From contig NZ_CP098039.1 in assembly GCF_023650955.1 (NCBI RefSeq), forward strand, positions 62,001 through 126,000: a stretch of 64,000 nucleotides of DNA. Direction: 5' to 3'. A model generated the notes under the pieces. That model had not been told where the DNA came from. It made no database searches and saw only the letters and a list, made by a program, of their open reading frames with translations. A program made the position numbers and the translations under genes. Below, piece after piece: positions 36,724 to 45,363 of the stretch; the first letter of the stretch is position 1, and each line of letters begins with the position of its first letter. The stretch is from Thermosynechococcus sp. HN-54. GTDB lineage: Bacteria; Cyanobacteriota; Cyanobacteriia; Thermosynechococcales; Thermosynechococcaceae.

Positions 36724-37949
36724 TGCCAAGCAAGTCCAAGAAGAATGAGACCACACCCCGATAGCCACACCTCGACTTCGACCCAAAAGGCCAGCCCTAG
36801 ACAGCTGATTAAACCTGCAACGGCAAGCCAGCGGGGAAATTGTGGCTCCTCCAGTTGCAGTGTGGCAAGGTTGGTAATGGCGTAGTAAATCAGGACGCTA
36901 AAGGCACTAAACGACCACGTCGTTTTCACATTGCCAATCAAGATCAATAGGGCAATGCCCCCACTGACAGTCAGGATGGCAGCGATAGGTTGTTTTCCCT
37001 TAGCTGGAATCTGAGCCAGCAGGGGAGGTAAGTCTCGCCGTCTTGCCATTGCCAAAACCACGCGGGAGAGACCCAGCAATAGGTTCAGCAAAATCCCCAC
37101 CATGGCAGCGATCGCCCCCAAAGCAATGAAAGGGCGTAGCCAAGGCACGCCAAAGGTACTAGCTACAACCTCTAGGGAGGCAGCAGTTGTGCGGTTCGCT
37201 AGATCGTGACTGCCGAGGACAACGAAGGTGACACTCAGGTACAACAGCAAAACAATGGCAATGGTGAGCAAAATAGCGCGGGGAATGGTTCGACGGGGGG
37301 TCTTGACCTCCTCCGCCAGCACAGCAATACGGGCATAGCCGGCATAGGCGACAAAGAGCAGTGCCGTTGCTTGGAGAAGATTCTTGAGCGAGAGCGGTTG
37401 CGATGCTGCCGACCAAAGTGACCCTCCTTGCTGTTGGAGATGGCCAATGCCTAGTAGGACAAAGAGCAACACGCTGGTGAACGTGACAAGGAGAATCACG
37501 AAATTCACTTGAGCCGATCGCCGGATCCCCAAAAGCACCACGCAGGTCAAGACCGCCAGTAGCCCCAGAGCAGCCATGACTTGCCAGCGCCCGCTGTTGT
37601 CTTCTAGGCCGAGCCATTGGAAGAGATAAGCCATAGATCCAAGGGCAGCAGTGGCTGCGGAAGCGCATTTAGCCAGTAAAAACATCCACCCCGCTGTAAA
37701 GCCGAAAGGGGGAGAAAGATAGCGATACCCATACTCGTAAGTGCCCCCACTCACAGGATGGGAGGCGGCCAATCGGGCACTACTGAGGCCATTACACAGA
37801 GCGATCGTTGCTGCTAGGATCAGGGCTATCAACACCCAAGGGCCGGCGAGGTCAGTGGCAATGCCTAAACTGACAAACAGCCCCGTACCAATCATTGAGC
37901 CTAGCCCCATTAAAATGGCGCCCCGCAGTCCCAGTTCGCGTTTGAGCAT
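36693..37949 (-). CDS. APC family amino acid permease
   Basis: A 418-residue transporter with about 12 membrane spans. The first span GAILMGLGSMIGTGLFVSLG is the amino acid/polyamine/organocation signature, and PVSGGTYEYGYRYLSPPFGF follows. The loop EEVKTPRRTIPRAILLTI is also typical. The substrate cannot be read. Its end overlaps the GerMN gene by 31 bases on the opposite strand. No regulator adjoins. Confidence 0.88.
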   Translation of the reverse strand: MLKRELGLRGAILMGLGSMIGTGLFVSLGIATDLAGPWVLIALILAATIALCNGLSSARLAASHPVSGGTYEYGYRYLSPPFGFTAGWMFLLAKCASAATAALGSMAYLFQWLGLEDNSGRWQVMAALGLLAVLTCVVLLGIRRSAQVNFVILLVTFTSVLLFVLLGIGHLQQQGGSLWSAASQPLSLKNLLQATALLFVAYAGYARIAVLAEEVKTPRRTIPRAILLTIAIVLLLYLSVTFVVLGSHDLANRTTAASLEVVASTFGVPWLRPFIALGAIAAMVGILLNLLLGLSRVVLAMARRRDLPPLLAQIPAKGKQPIAAILTVSGGIALLILIGNVKTTWSFSAFSVLIYYAITNLATLQLEEPQFPRWLAVAGLISCLGLAFWVEVEVWLSGCGLILLGLAWHYWVRRAKAV

Positions 37950-38053
37950 TTTGGTCTAGTTGGTTCAGGAATGCACGCCTTCTAGCCTAGAGGATAGAGG
38001 CAGCGATCGCTATAATTGGAGCAATTCTTAGCACTTGCGCAGGTATTAGGATC

Positions 38054-39079
38054 ATGGCCAGTCCAGAACCCCCTAGCAACCAACCCGACGACCTCCTAGA
38101 AAACATCATCAGTGATTTGGGTGAGTTGGACGAGCCTCCCGCACAGGATATTGATCTAAACTCCCTGACGGCTGAATTGGAGTCGCTCACCCTTACCGCA
38201 GAACAGCGAGCGATCGCCCAAAACCAAGCCCTACAGGAGCAAATTAGCCAGCTCACCGCAGAACTGAACAACGTTCAACAGCAGCGGGATCACCTGAGCC
38301 AAGAGCTTGACCGTCTTCGGCAGGATCATGAAGCCCTCCTAGCCAAGCTCAAAGAATTAGAGACGCACGCAACACCGCCAACTGTAGCAGCCGCCTCCCT
38401 TGAAACTGAAATTGCTCGCCTCAGGGAGGAAAATACCACCTTGAGTGGCCTCCGGCAAACCCTCGAACAGGAACTGGCTCAAGCACTCATTCAGCAAGAG
38501 GAACTTCAGCAGCAACTGGCTGCACTGCAACTTCAAGCCTCCCAAGTGCAGGAACTCCAAAACCAGCTTGCCTCACTGCAAACAGAAAAGGCCGCTCTCG
38601 AACAGCAAATTCAAACGCTCTTGGCTGCTTCACCACCCGCTCCCTTGGAAGATACAGCACTCCTAAGCAATCCACCTGACGTAGGCCTTGCTCAACGATT
38701 GGCAGAAGTGACACGCCAATTAACCCAAGTGGAAGGGGAGCGCGATCGCCTGCAAGAGGAACTTGCCCAAGCGCAAAATGAACTGTACGGTCTGCAGCAC
38801 GATTTAGAGGTGCTGCGCAACCAATCCGCAACCGCTGTTCCCACCGAACTCACCCTTGCAGCGCAGGAAAATCGCCAACTGAAGCGACAACAACAGCAGC
38901 GAGAAAAGGTACTGTGGATCAGTGGCATTGCAGCAACAGTCGTCTGCGCCTTGAGCGTGAGCTTGAATCTACCGCAGCCCATTGGCCGCCTCATTCCCCC
39001 GATCGCCGCTTTGGCCATTCCCGTGATCACAACGCTGGCTGGTAAGGGGGGGTCAACCGCCGAGCAAAAGACTGCTTAG
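38054..39079 (+). CDS. Coiled-coil protein with C-terminal double membrane segment
   Basis: A 341-residue protein. Residues about 35-280 are an almost continuous coiled coil, rich in Gln, Glu and Leu (for example EQISQLTAELNNVQQQRDHL, LQEELAQAQNELYGLQHDLE). Two C-terminal hydrophobic segments follow (VLWISGIAATVVCALSVSLN and PPIAALAIPVITTLAG), so a long rod is tethered to a membrane by its C-terminus. The N-terminal about 35 residues are acidic. I do not recognise the family. It precedes atpG on the same strand by about 60 bases, probably with a separate promoter. Confidence 0.72.
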   Translation: MASPEPPSNQPDDLLENIISDLGELDEPPAQDIDLNSLTAELESLTLTAEQRAIAQNQALQEQISQLTAELNNVQQQRDHLSQELDRLRQDHEALLAKLKELETHATPPTVAAASLETEIARLREENTTLSGLRQTLEQELAQALIQQEELQQQLAALQLQASQVQELQNQLASLQTEKAALEQQIQTLLAASPPAPLEDTALLSNPPDVGLAQRLAEVTRQLTQVEGERDRLQEELAQAQNELYGLQHDLEVLRNQSATAVPTELTLAAQENRQLKRQQQQREKVLWISGIAATVVCALSVSLNLPQPIGRLIPPIAALAIPVITTLAGKGGSTAEQKTA

Positions 39080-39141
39080 GCGATCCCCCTCTGGGCTAAA
39101 ATCTTAGGGCAGGGACGCTTTGCTTAGGAGTTTAAATTACC

Positions 39142-40089
39142 GTGCCCAATCTCAAAGCTATTCGCGATCGCATCAAAACGATTAAAGATACCCGCAAAAT
39201 CACCGAAGCTATGCGCCTCGTGGCAGCAGCAAAAGTTCGCCGTGCTCAAGAGCAAGTGATGGCGAGCCGTCCCTTTGCCGATCGCTTGGCGCAGGTACTC
39301 TATGGCTTGCAGACCCGACTCCGCTTTGAGGATGCCAATTTACCGCTATTGGCCAAGCGTCCTGTGAAGACGGTGGCGCTCTTGGTGGTGACGGGCGATC
39401 GCGGACTCTGCGGCGGTTATAACACCAATGTCATTCGGCGGGCTAAAGAACGCACCCAAGAACTGGAAGCCGAGGGCATCAAATATATTCTGGTGATTGT
39501 TGGTCGCAAGGCCGCTCAATACTTCCAGCGCCGTGATTATCCCATTGATGCAGTCTATTCTGGCCTAGAGCAAATCCCCTCCGCCAGTGAAGCGGGTCAA
39601 ATTGCCAGTGAGTTGCTCTCCCTGTTTCTTTCGGAAACGGTGGATCGGGTAGAGCTAATCTACACCAAGTTTGTCTCCCTCATCAGTTCAAAACCCGTTG
39701 TCCAAACCCTGTTGCCCTTGGATCCCCAAGGACTAGAGACTGCGGATGATGAAATTTTCCGCCTGACCACCCGTGGCTCCCATTTGGAAGTCAACCGCGA
39801 GAAAGTGACCTCGACGCTGCCCGCTCTACCCCCCGACATGATTTTTGAGCAGGATCCAGTGCAAATTCTCGACGCCCTGCTGCCCCTGTACTTGAATAAC
39901 CAGTTGCTACGGGCACTGCAAGAGGCCGCCGCCTCGGAATTGGCAGCACGGATGACGGCAATGAATAACGCCAGTGACAATGCCCAAGCACTGATTGGTA
40001 CCCTGACTCTCTCCTACAACAAAGCGCGTCAAGCTGCCATTACCCAAGAGATTCTCGAAGTGGTGGCGGGTGCTGAGGCTCTTCGCTAG
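39142..40089 (+). CDS. atpG: ATP synthase F1 gamma subunit
   Basis: A 315-residue gamma subunit (called atpC in many cyanobacteria). N-terminal helix [23 protein letters not shown] and C-terminal helix [15 protein letters not shown] form the rotor shaft. Compared with non-photosynthetic bacteria it carries the extra segment around [20 protein letters not shown]; this region has no cysteine pair, so it lacks the thiol switch of plant chloroplasts, as is usual in cyanobacteria. Start GTG at 39142 behind TAGGAG. It stands outside any atp operon here. A glycosyltransferase gene begins immediately after. Confidence 0.95.
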   Translation: MPNLKAIRDRIKTIKDTRKITEAMRLVAAAKVRRAQEQVMASRPFADRLAQVLYGLQTRLRFEDANLPLLAKRPVKTVALLVVTGDRGLCGGYNTNVIRRAKERTQELEAEGIKYILVIVGRKAAQYFQRRDYPIDAVYSGLEQIPSASEAGQIASELLSLFLSETVDRVELIYTKFVSLISSKPVVQTLLPLDPQGLETADDEIFRLTTRGSHLEVNREKVTSTLPALPPDMIFEQDPVQILDALLPLYLNNQLLRALQEAAASELAARMTAMNNASDNAQALIGTLTLSYNKARQAAITQEILEVVAGAEALR

Positions 40090-40099
40090 GAGTTGACCT

Positions 40100-41170
40100 C
40101 TGAAGCTGCTTTTTGTCTCCACCTCGGTCGGCCCTCTGGGAACAGGAAAAGGGGGCGGTGTGGAACTGACGATCCTCAATATGGCTCAGGCCTTGGGCGA
40201 TCGCCAGCACTCAATCCATATCCTTGCCCCGGAGGGTTCCCACTTGCCGGTGATGGCTACTATTGAACCGGTGCCGGGTACTCTTCAAGTGCCGGCGCAG
40301 CATCAAAGCCGCGATCAACCCATTACCCTGCCAGTCAATAGTGTGTTAGCCAACATGTGGGCACGGGTGCGACAGCGCCAGCATCAATTTGATGTCATTG
40401 TCAATTTTGCCTACGACTGGCTGCCTTTTTACCTGACGCCTTTTCTCAGCCGTCCTGTGGCGCATCTAGTGAGCATGGCCTCGGTTTCTGATGTCATGGA
40501 TCAGGCGATCGCCCGTGTCATTGACGAATATCCGGGAACCATTAGCGTCTATACCCGTACCCAAGCCGCTACTTTTCCCTTTGGCGATCGCTGTGTCTGT
40601 TTGGGCAGTGGTCTTGATCTTTCCCTCTATGACTTTTGTGCAGAGCCAGAGGATGCCCTGTGCTGGCTGGGGCGGATTGCTCCCGAAAAGGGCTTAGAAG
40701 ATGCCGTTGCTGCGGTCAATGTCACCGGTACCCCTTTGAAAATCATGGGGCAACTGCAAGATATGGACTATTGGCAGCGCATTCAAGCCGACTACCCCGA
40801 TGCCCCCATTGAATATCTGGGGTTTTTCCCGACACGGGAAATGCAAGCACGCTTGCGGCGGTGTCGCGCCCTCCTGCTCACCTCCCGCTGGGTCGAAGCC
40901 TTTGGCAACGTTATCATTGAAAGCCTTGCCTGTGGTGTCCCCGTCATCGCCTACGATCGCGGTGGGCCGAGCGAAATTGTCCGCAATGGTGAAACTGGCT
41001 TTCTCGTGACGCCTGATTCGGTCGAGGCCTTGATTACTGCCATTGGCAAAATTGAGCAAATTGATCGGGCAGCCTGTCGGCAGCAGGCAGAACAGGAGTA
41101 CAGCTTGGGCGTGTATGGGGATAGGGTTGAGCAGTGGCTCCAGCAGGTGGCCGCCCAGTCTCTGTCCTAA
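40100..41170 (+). CDS. Family 4 glycosyltransferase, apparent CTG start
   Basis: A 356-residue GT-B enzyme if read from CTG at 40100. The N-terminus then reads KLLFVSTSVGPLGTGKGGG, which holds the glycine-rich acceptor loop expected in GT4 enzymes; the C-terminal donor site has WLGRIAPEKGLEDA, and SRWVEAFGNVIIESLACGVPVIAYDRGGPSEIV. An in-frame TGA lies at 40094-40096, so no ATG, GTG or TTG can begin before the GTG at 40160, which would remove the loop. AGGAG (40088-40092) sits seven bases before the CTG and overlaps the atpG stop. Substrate unknown. Confidence 0.84.
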   Translation: MKLLFVSTSVGPLGTGKGGGVELTILNMAQALGDRQHSIHILAPEGSHLPVMATIEPVPGTLQVPAQHQSRDQPITLPVNSVLANMWARVRQRQHQFDVIVNFAYDWLPFYLTPFLSRPVAHLVSMASVSDVMDQAIARVIDEYPGTISVYTRTQAATFPFGDRCVCLGSGLDLSLYDFCAEPEDALCWLGRIAPEKGLEDAVAAVNVTGTPLKIMGQLQDMDYWQRIQADYPDAPIEYLGFFPTREMQARLRRCRALLLTSRWVEAFGNVIIESLACGVPVIAYDRGGPSEIVRNGETGFLVTPDSVEALITAIGKIEQIDRAACRQQAEQEYSLGVYGDRVEQWLQQVAAQSLS

Positions 41171-41243
41171 ATCAGCAAACCTGTATGGCAAATTCCATAC
41201 TCCCCTATACAATAGGCGAGGTGCTAGTGGAGATAAAACCTAA

Positions 41244-42293
41244 ATGGGCTGGGTTCTGTTCCATGGGACAAAGCAAGGACACGCACCCTTGCTCATTTCA
41301 TTGGTGATGGCCACTGCGACTAGTGCTGGCTTAGGCGTCGGGTTGTTGCGAAGTTTATCCCCCCCACCTGTTTCCCTGTCGGAACCCCTTCCTTTACCGG
41401 ATCCCGTTAAACCCCAACGGCCTCTGCCCCGACGAATTTTAGATGGCCGCGATCCCTTACTGGCTCCCCTGCCCAGCAACCCCCCTCAGCACGCAGTCGC
41501 TGCCTCCAACTACGCCAAGACGATGCTACCGATAACGCCCCCAGCGGCGCTGCAACCGGTACCCCCTAGCCAAGGCCCTGCCCCTCAAGTGCGGGTGGCG
41601 ATCGCCCGCGATCAACATCAACTGACCGTTGGCACTACAGTGGCCGCCGCCGTTACGAATGATCAACAGCAAGTAATGACCCAGCTTGCCCCTTCCCAAG
41701 GGGTCGTAGTGATGGCTCAGGCGGGTCTTTTGCTCTGGAATGGCCAACCCCTTGCCCCCTCCCTCTGGATTCGCCCCAGTAATTACCTCACGTTTGTTGG
41801 CGATAAATGGTATCGTGGGGTTGTCCGCCTCATTGCTCAGGGAAACACGGTTACAGCCGTCAATCAAGTGGACTTGGAACAATACCTCGTGAGTGTTGTG
41901 GGTGCAGAGGTCTATCCCGACTGGCCGATGGAGACCCTCAAAGCCCAAGCGATCGCCGCCCGTTCCTACGCCCTTGCCCAAATGTTTCAACCCGCCAGCC
42001 GCTTTTTTGATCTAGGAAACGATGAGCGTTGGCAAGTGTATCGTGGGATTGAAACGGAGTGGAACACCACTCAAGCAGCAGTGCAAGCCACGCGGGGTAT
42101 TGTTCTCACCAAAAGTGGACGAGTGATGGTTTCGATGTATGCAGCAACCAACGACATTGTGCGGGATGTGTTTGCCGGACGTGGGATGAGTCAGACCGGT
42201 GCCTATGAACTGGGCAAGCGCGGCTACAACTACCTGCAAATTTTAGGCACCTACTATCCGGGGGCGGGTCTATCGCAACTGCAAACCCAATAA
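41244..42293 (+). CDS. SpoIID/LytB-domain protein
   Basis: A 349-residue protein with an N-terminal hydrophobic segment (LLISLVMATATSAGLGVGLL), a long proline-rich linker and a C-terminal SpoIID domain: LEQYLVSVVGAEVYPDWPME, TLKAQAIAARSYALAQM, and GRGMSQTGAYELGKRGYNYLQILGTYYPG. SpoIID is a lytic transglycosylase that degrades denuded glycans in sporulating bacteria; homologues elsewhere are amidase enhancers or glycan hydrolases. It probably acts on the cell wall, in keeping with the AMIN amidase and M23 peptidase in this window. A possible -10 (TACAAT) lies at 41208. Confidence 0.86.
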   Translation: MGWVLFHGTKQGHAPLLISLVMATATSAGLGVGLLRSLSPPPVSLSEPLPLPDPVKPQRPLPRRILDGRDPLLAPLPSNPPQHAVAASNYAKTMLPITPPAALQPVPPSQGPAPQVRVAIARDQHQLTVGTTVAAAVTNDQQQVMTQLAPSQGVVVMAQAGLLLWNGQPLAPSLWIRPSNYLTFVGDKWYRGVVRLIAQGNTVTAVNQVDLEQYLVSVVGAEVYPDWPMETLKAQAIAARSYALAQMFQPASRFFDLGNDERWQVYRGIETEWNTTQAAVQATRGIVLTKSGRVMVSMYAATNDIVRDVFAGRGMSQTGAYELGKRGYNYLQILGTYYPGAGLSQLQTQ

Positions 42294-42312
42294 CTGTATA
42301 GAGGCCAAGTCC

Positions 42313-42933
42313 ATGAAATCTCCTCTTTTAGCGACTGCCCTTGCCCTGACAACGGTGGTCTGCCTTCAGCACAGTGGTCGAGCAGATTCACCCTTAACCT
42401 CCACTCCCTTCTACGAAGCCTATACCGATGTGCCCATGGTGATGCGAGCCAAGCGCAGTGGCCGCCTTGATTTGAAAATGTCGGAGTGGCTCTCCTCGCC
42501 GCAGGTGCCCACAGATCACAAAGCTGCCCTGATCAACGCCCTCGGCTGGGATTTTAACGGCAAAACCAATGGCCAAGCCTACCGCGCCTATCTTGCCCTA
42601 AGACACGGCACCACTCCTGAACATATCCCACTGGAGAGCCTTACCGCTGATGAGTTGATGGCTCTAGGGTATCTAACCGCAATGGATAACTATTTTCAAC
42701 CGCAACGGGGGATGCCTTTTTTGAATGCAGCACAGGAACGTGACCCCCAGAGCTACACGATCGCTCTAGTACGCGGCCTTGTGGAGGCACAAACCCTATT
42801 TGACGTGAGTTGGTGCCAAGTGTGGCAAGCTGTCAATCGGGTGGATGAAAATCGGCAACTAAAGCGAGATTTCCGCCCCAAAGCACGGGAGATCATCCTC
42901 AAATATCTGCGCTTATACCGTCGGGATTGCTAG
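42313..42933 (+). CDS. Exported hypothetical protein
   Basis: A 206-residue protein with a signal peptide (about residues 1-24, SPLLATALALTTVVCLQHSGRA). The mature part has no motif I recognise; it is mostly helical, with a C-terminal RRDC. It starts 19 bases after the SpoIID gene on the same strand and may belong to that transcript. Function unknown. Confidence 0.65.
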   Translation: MKSPLLATALALTTVVCLQHSGRADSPLTSTPFYEAYTDVPMVMRAKRSGRLDLKMSEWLSSPQVPTDHKAALINALGWDFNGKTNGQAYRAYLALRHGTTPEHIPLESLTADELMALGYLTAMDNYFQPQRGMPFLNAAQERDPQSYTIALVRGLVEAQTLFDVSWCQVWQAVNRVDENRQLKRDFRPKAREIILKYLRLYRRDC

Positions 42934-42943
42934 GATTTTAACG

Positions 42944-43036
42944 ATGGGGTGCATCGAGGCATTTATTCAACAGACGGCTCAGCAAAAAAGTCATCTTGCC
43001 TTTGCCAAAGGATGGGAAAAGCTAGCGATTAACTAA
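42944..43036 (+). pseudogene. Out-of-frame N-terminal piece of the GT41-like gene
   Basis: ATG at 42944 opens a 30-codon frame, MGCIEAFIQQTAQQKSHLAF and onward to GWEKLAIN, then TAA at 43034. The helical AFAKGWEKL segment looks like the start of a TPR array. The next frame (+1) continues with KWHQNYYRAVIAALKHALAI, the next TPR-like helix, without loss of sequence. The two pieces fit one protein interrupted by a single-base shift around 43026-43034. Confidence 0.6.
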
Positions 43037-43061
43037 GTGGCATCAGAACTACTATCGAGCA

Positions 43062-44642
43062 GTGATCGCAGCTCTCAAGCATGCCTTAGCGATAGATCCC
43101 AGTCTAGCCAGATGTTGGTACCTTCTGGGAATCATTAATGGGATTGATAGTGATTTTGAAAAGGCTATCGCAGCCTATGAAAAAGCTATTGAAATCAGAC
43201 CTGACTGGCAAATTGGCATTGACTTTCTCAAGTGTACGAGGTACTTGATTTACGTTTATAAAGATGTAGAAGAGCTACAGGATTGCCGCCAAAGAATCCG
43301 AGAATCGGTTGCCGAGTTCTATCAAACATTTCAAAATTTATCTCTAGATAAAAAACAATATCTCTCTAAATGGCTAGGGAATGTGGGCACATTTTTATTG
43401 CCCTACCAAGGGGAGGAAACCCGTGATGTCCAGCAGCAGTACGGGCAGATGCTCCATGAAATTATGACCAGTGTCATTCCATCTGCCAAAGAATGCCCAC
43501 CAATGCCACCAGTGAAGGCCAATGAGCCATTGCGGATTGGATTTGTTTCTGGTCACTTTCGTGAGCATACGGTTTGGAAATTGATGCTTCACGGCTGGCT
43601 TAAACATCTTGATCGAAAACAATTTCAGCTTTATGGCTACTACGTGCGAGATTATCGCGATCGCTGTACGGAGCAAGCAAAAACCTACTGTCATCGCTTT
43701 GTCATGGGCAGCAAATCACCCCAAGAATGGTTTGAGCAAATCCGTGCTGATCAATTGCATCTGGTGATTTTCCCGGAACTGGGGATGGATCTGGAACTGA
43801 TGAAGATTGCTGCTCTAAAACTAGCGCCGATTCAATGTATGTCTTGGGGGCATCCCGACACCTCTGGCCTGCCGACGATTGACTATTTCCTCAGCAGTGA
43901 GTTGATGGAGCCGCCTGATGGAGACAAGCATTACACAGAAAAGCTGGTGAGGCTGAAAAATCTGGGAATTGCCTTTAGTCCGCTGCCGCCAGACCCACGA
44001 TCGCCCATTACCCGCGAGGAATTTGGCCTCAAAGGTGATGGCGTTATCTACGGTTGCCTTCAAAGTGTCTTTAAGTACCTGCCACAGTTTGACAACATCT
44101 ACCCAGAAATTGCCGCAGCGGTAGGCAATTGCCAATTTGTCTTTATTAGCCACTTGATGACCAAAAATAGCCGCCAGCGGTTTGAACAACGTCTAGAACG
44201 TGCCTTTGCAGCCAGAAACTTTGACTATAGGGAGTACTGCTTTTTCTCACGCCCCCTAAACTTCTACGGTTTTACGTCCATGTTGCATTGTCTTGATATT
44301 TTTTTAGACAGTCTAGAATGGTCGGGGGGAAACTCTACCCTCGAAGCCTTGTACTATGCTCAAGTCCCTATGGTGACCACACCGGGACGCTTTATGCGGG
44401 GGCGGCATACCGCTGCCATTCTCACACTCTTAGGGCTACCCGAATTAATTGCTCCAGATGTCTCTACCTATATTCAAAAGGCCATTGAACTAGGTCAAAA
44501 CGCTGACTATCACCAGTTCATCCGTGAAAAAATCCAAGACAACCTACCAAAAGTGCTTGAGGATTTAACGGGGGTGCGCTCCCTTGAGGACTTTATTCTC
44601 ACTGCGGTGCAGGAGTTTGCCACCTCTGGCCGTCTCCTCTAA
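43062..44642 (+). CDS. TPR-GT41 (SPINDLY/O-GlcNAc-transferase-like) protein, frameshifted at its 5' end
   Basis: 526 codons from a GTG at 43062 that lacks a ribosome-binding site. A short TPR region (HALAIDPSLARCWYLLG, KAIAAYEKAIEIRPDW) leads into a GT41-type glycosyltransferase: RIGFVSGHFREHTVWKL, PIQCMSWGHPDTSGLPTIDYFLSS, FSRPLNFYGFTSMLHCLDIFLDS, and WSGGNSTLEALYYAQVPMVT. Relatives transfer GlcNAc or another sugar to protein Ser/Thr. The natural N-terminus seems to lie in another frame at 42944, so the gene is either frameshifted or misread at one base. Base composition is more AT-rich than its neighbours. Confidence 0.72.
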   Translation: MIAALKHALAIDPSLARCWYLLGIINGIDSDFEKAIAAYEKAIEIRPDWQIGIDFLKCTRYLIYVYKDVEELQDCRQRIRESVAEFYQTFQNLSLDKKQYLSKWLGNVGTFLLPYQGEETRDVQQQYGQMLHEIMTSVIPSAKECPPMPPVKANEPLRIGFVSGHFREHTVWKLMLHGWLKHLDRKQFQLYGYYVRDYRDRCTEQAKTYCHRFVMGSKSPQEWFEQIRADQLHLVIFPELGMDLELMKIAALKLAPIQCMSWGHPDTSGLPTIDYFLSSELMEPPDGDKHYTEKLVRLKNLGIAFSPLPPDPRSPITREEFGLKGDGVIYGCLQSVFKYLPQFDNIYPEIAAAVGNCQFVFISHLMTKNSRQRFEQRLERAFAARNFDYREYCFFSRPLNFYGFTSMLHCLDIFLDSLEWSGGNSTLEALYYAQVPMVTTPGRFMRGRHTAAILTLLGLPELIAPDVSTYIQKAIELGQNADYHQFIREKIQDNLPKVLEDLTGVRSLEDFILTAVQEFATSGRLL

Positions 44643-44682
44643 CTGATGACAGATCCTGAATTGGCAGCAGCATCATTAAGGC

Positions 44683-45342
44683 TCAAGAAAGCTCTGGCAT
44701 CCCTTGCAAGGCGGTGACAATCGCAAAGATTAAAAATAAAGCACCACCCCCCAATGTCAGTGTCCGCTCTGAGATGCGTCCAGCCATGAGGCCGCCGCCG
44801 AGGACAGCGATCGCGGCACAAATCCCGTGGCCAACAATGGCACCGACGGCAACGCCCAAAGCATGGCTAGCGGCCGCAAGGGTAATCGTGGTGATTTGGG
44901 TGCGATCGCCCCATTCAGCAACAAAGGTGAGACTAAAGGCCTCCACAAAAGTTGCCCAAGCAGGGTTACTGCCCCAACGGCTGAGATTGGCTTCCGCTTT
45001 TTCAACTGTTTCCACTGCCGCTTCACACTCGTCCTCACAGGGGCTATTTCCCATCCGCCAGCCTTGGAACAACATCTTGAGACCAAAAACCGTGAATAGG
45101 AGAATTGCGGCGTAAAAGGTAAACGATTTAGGTAAAAGCTGAAAAACCTTGCCCACGGCCACTGAGAGCAGCGTCATCACAATGAGAGCTGCCCATGACC
45201 CAAGGAAGACCCACCGCTTGCTATGACGGGTCGCTAGAATCATGGCAATAAAGAAAGTCTTGTCGCCTAGCTCAGAAATCGTGATTAGGGTCAGCCCCGC
45301 AGTAAAAGCCGTTAGCATAGGAAAAGAAGCAGATTTCACCAT
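44683..45342 (-). CDS. mnx: UPF0016 / GDT1 (TMEM165) family Mn exporter
   Basis: A 219-residue membrane protein with six predicted spans in two homologous halves, each carrying the family ExGD(K/R) motif: ELGDKTFF (Glu24-Lys28) and EWGDRTQIT. The linker is acidic and has a CEDEC stretch. In Synechocystis the homologue Mnx exports manganese from the cytoplasm to the thylakoid lumen, preventing Mn toxicity and helping PSII assembly. An alternative start is the ATG at 45318. Divergent from tldD with a gap of about 21 bases. Confidence 0.85.
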   Translation of the reverse strand: MVKSASFPMLTAFTAGLTLITISELGDKTFFIAMILATRHSKRWVFLGSWAALIVMTLLSVAVGKVFQLLPKSFTFYAAILLFTVFGLKMLFQGWRMGNSPCEDECEAAVETVEKAEANLSRWGSNPAWATFVEAFSLTFVAEWGDRTQITTITLAAASHALGVAVGAIVGHGICAAIAVLGGGLMAGRISERTLTLGGGALFLIFAIVTALQGMPELS

Positions 45343-45363
45343 TCCTTAAAGTAGCACGCTGCC

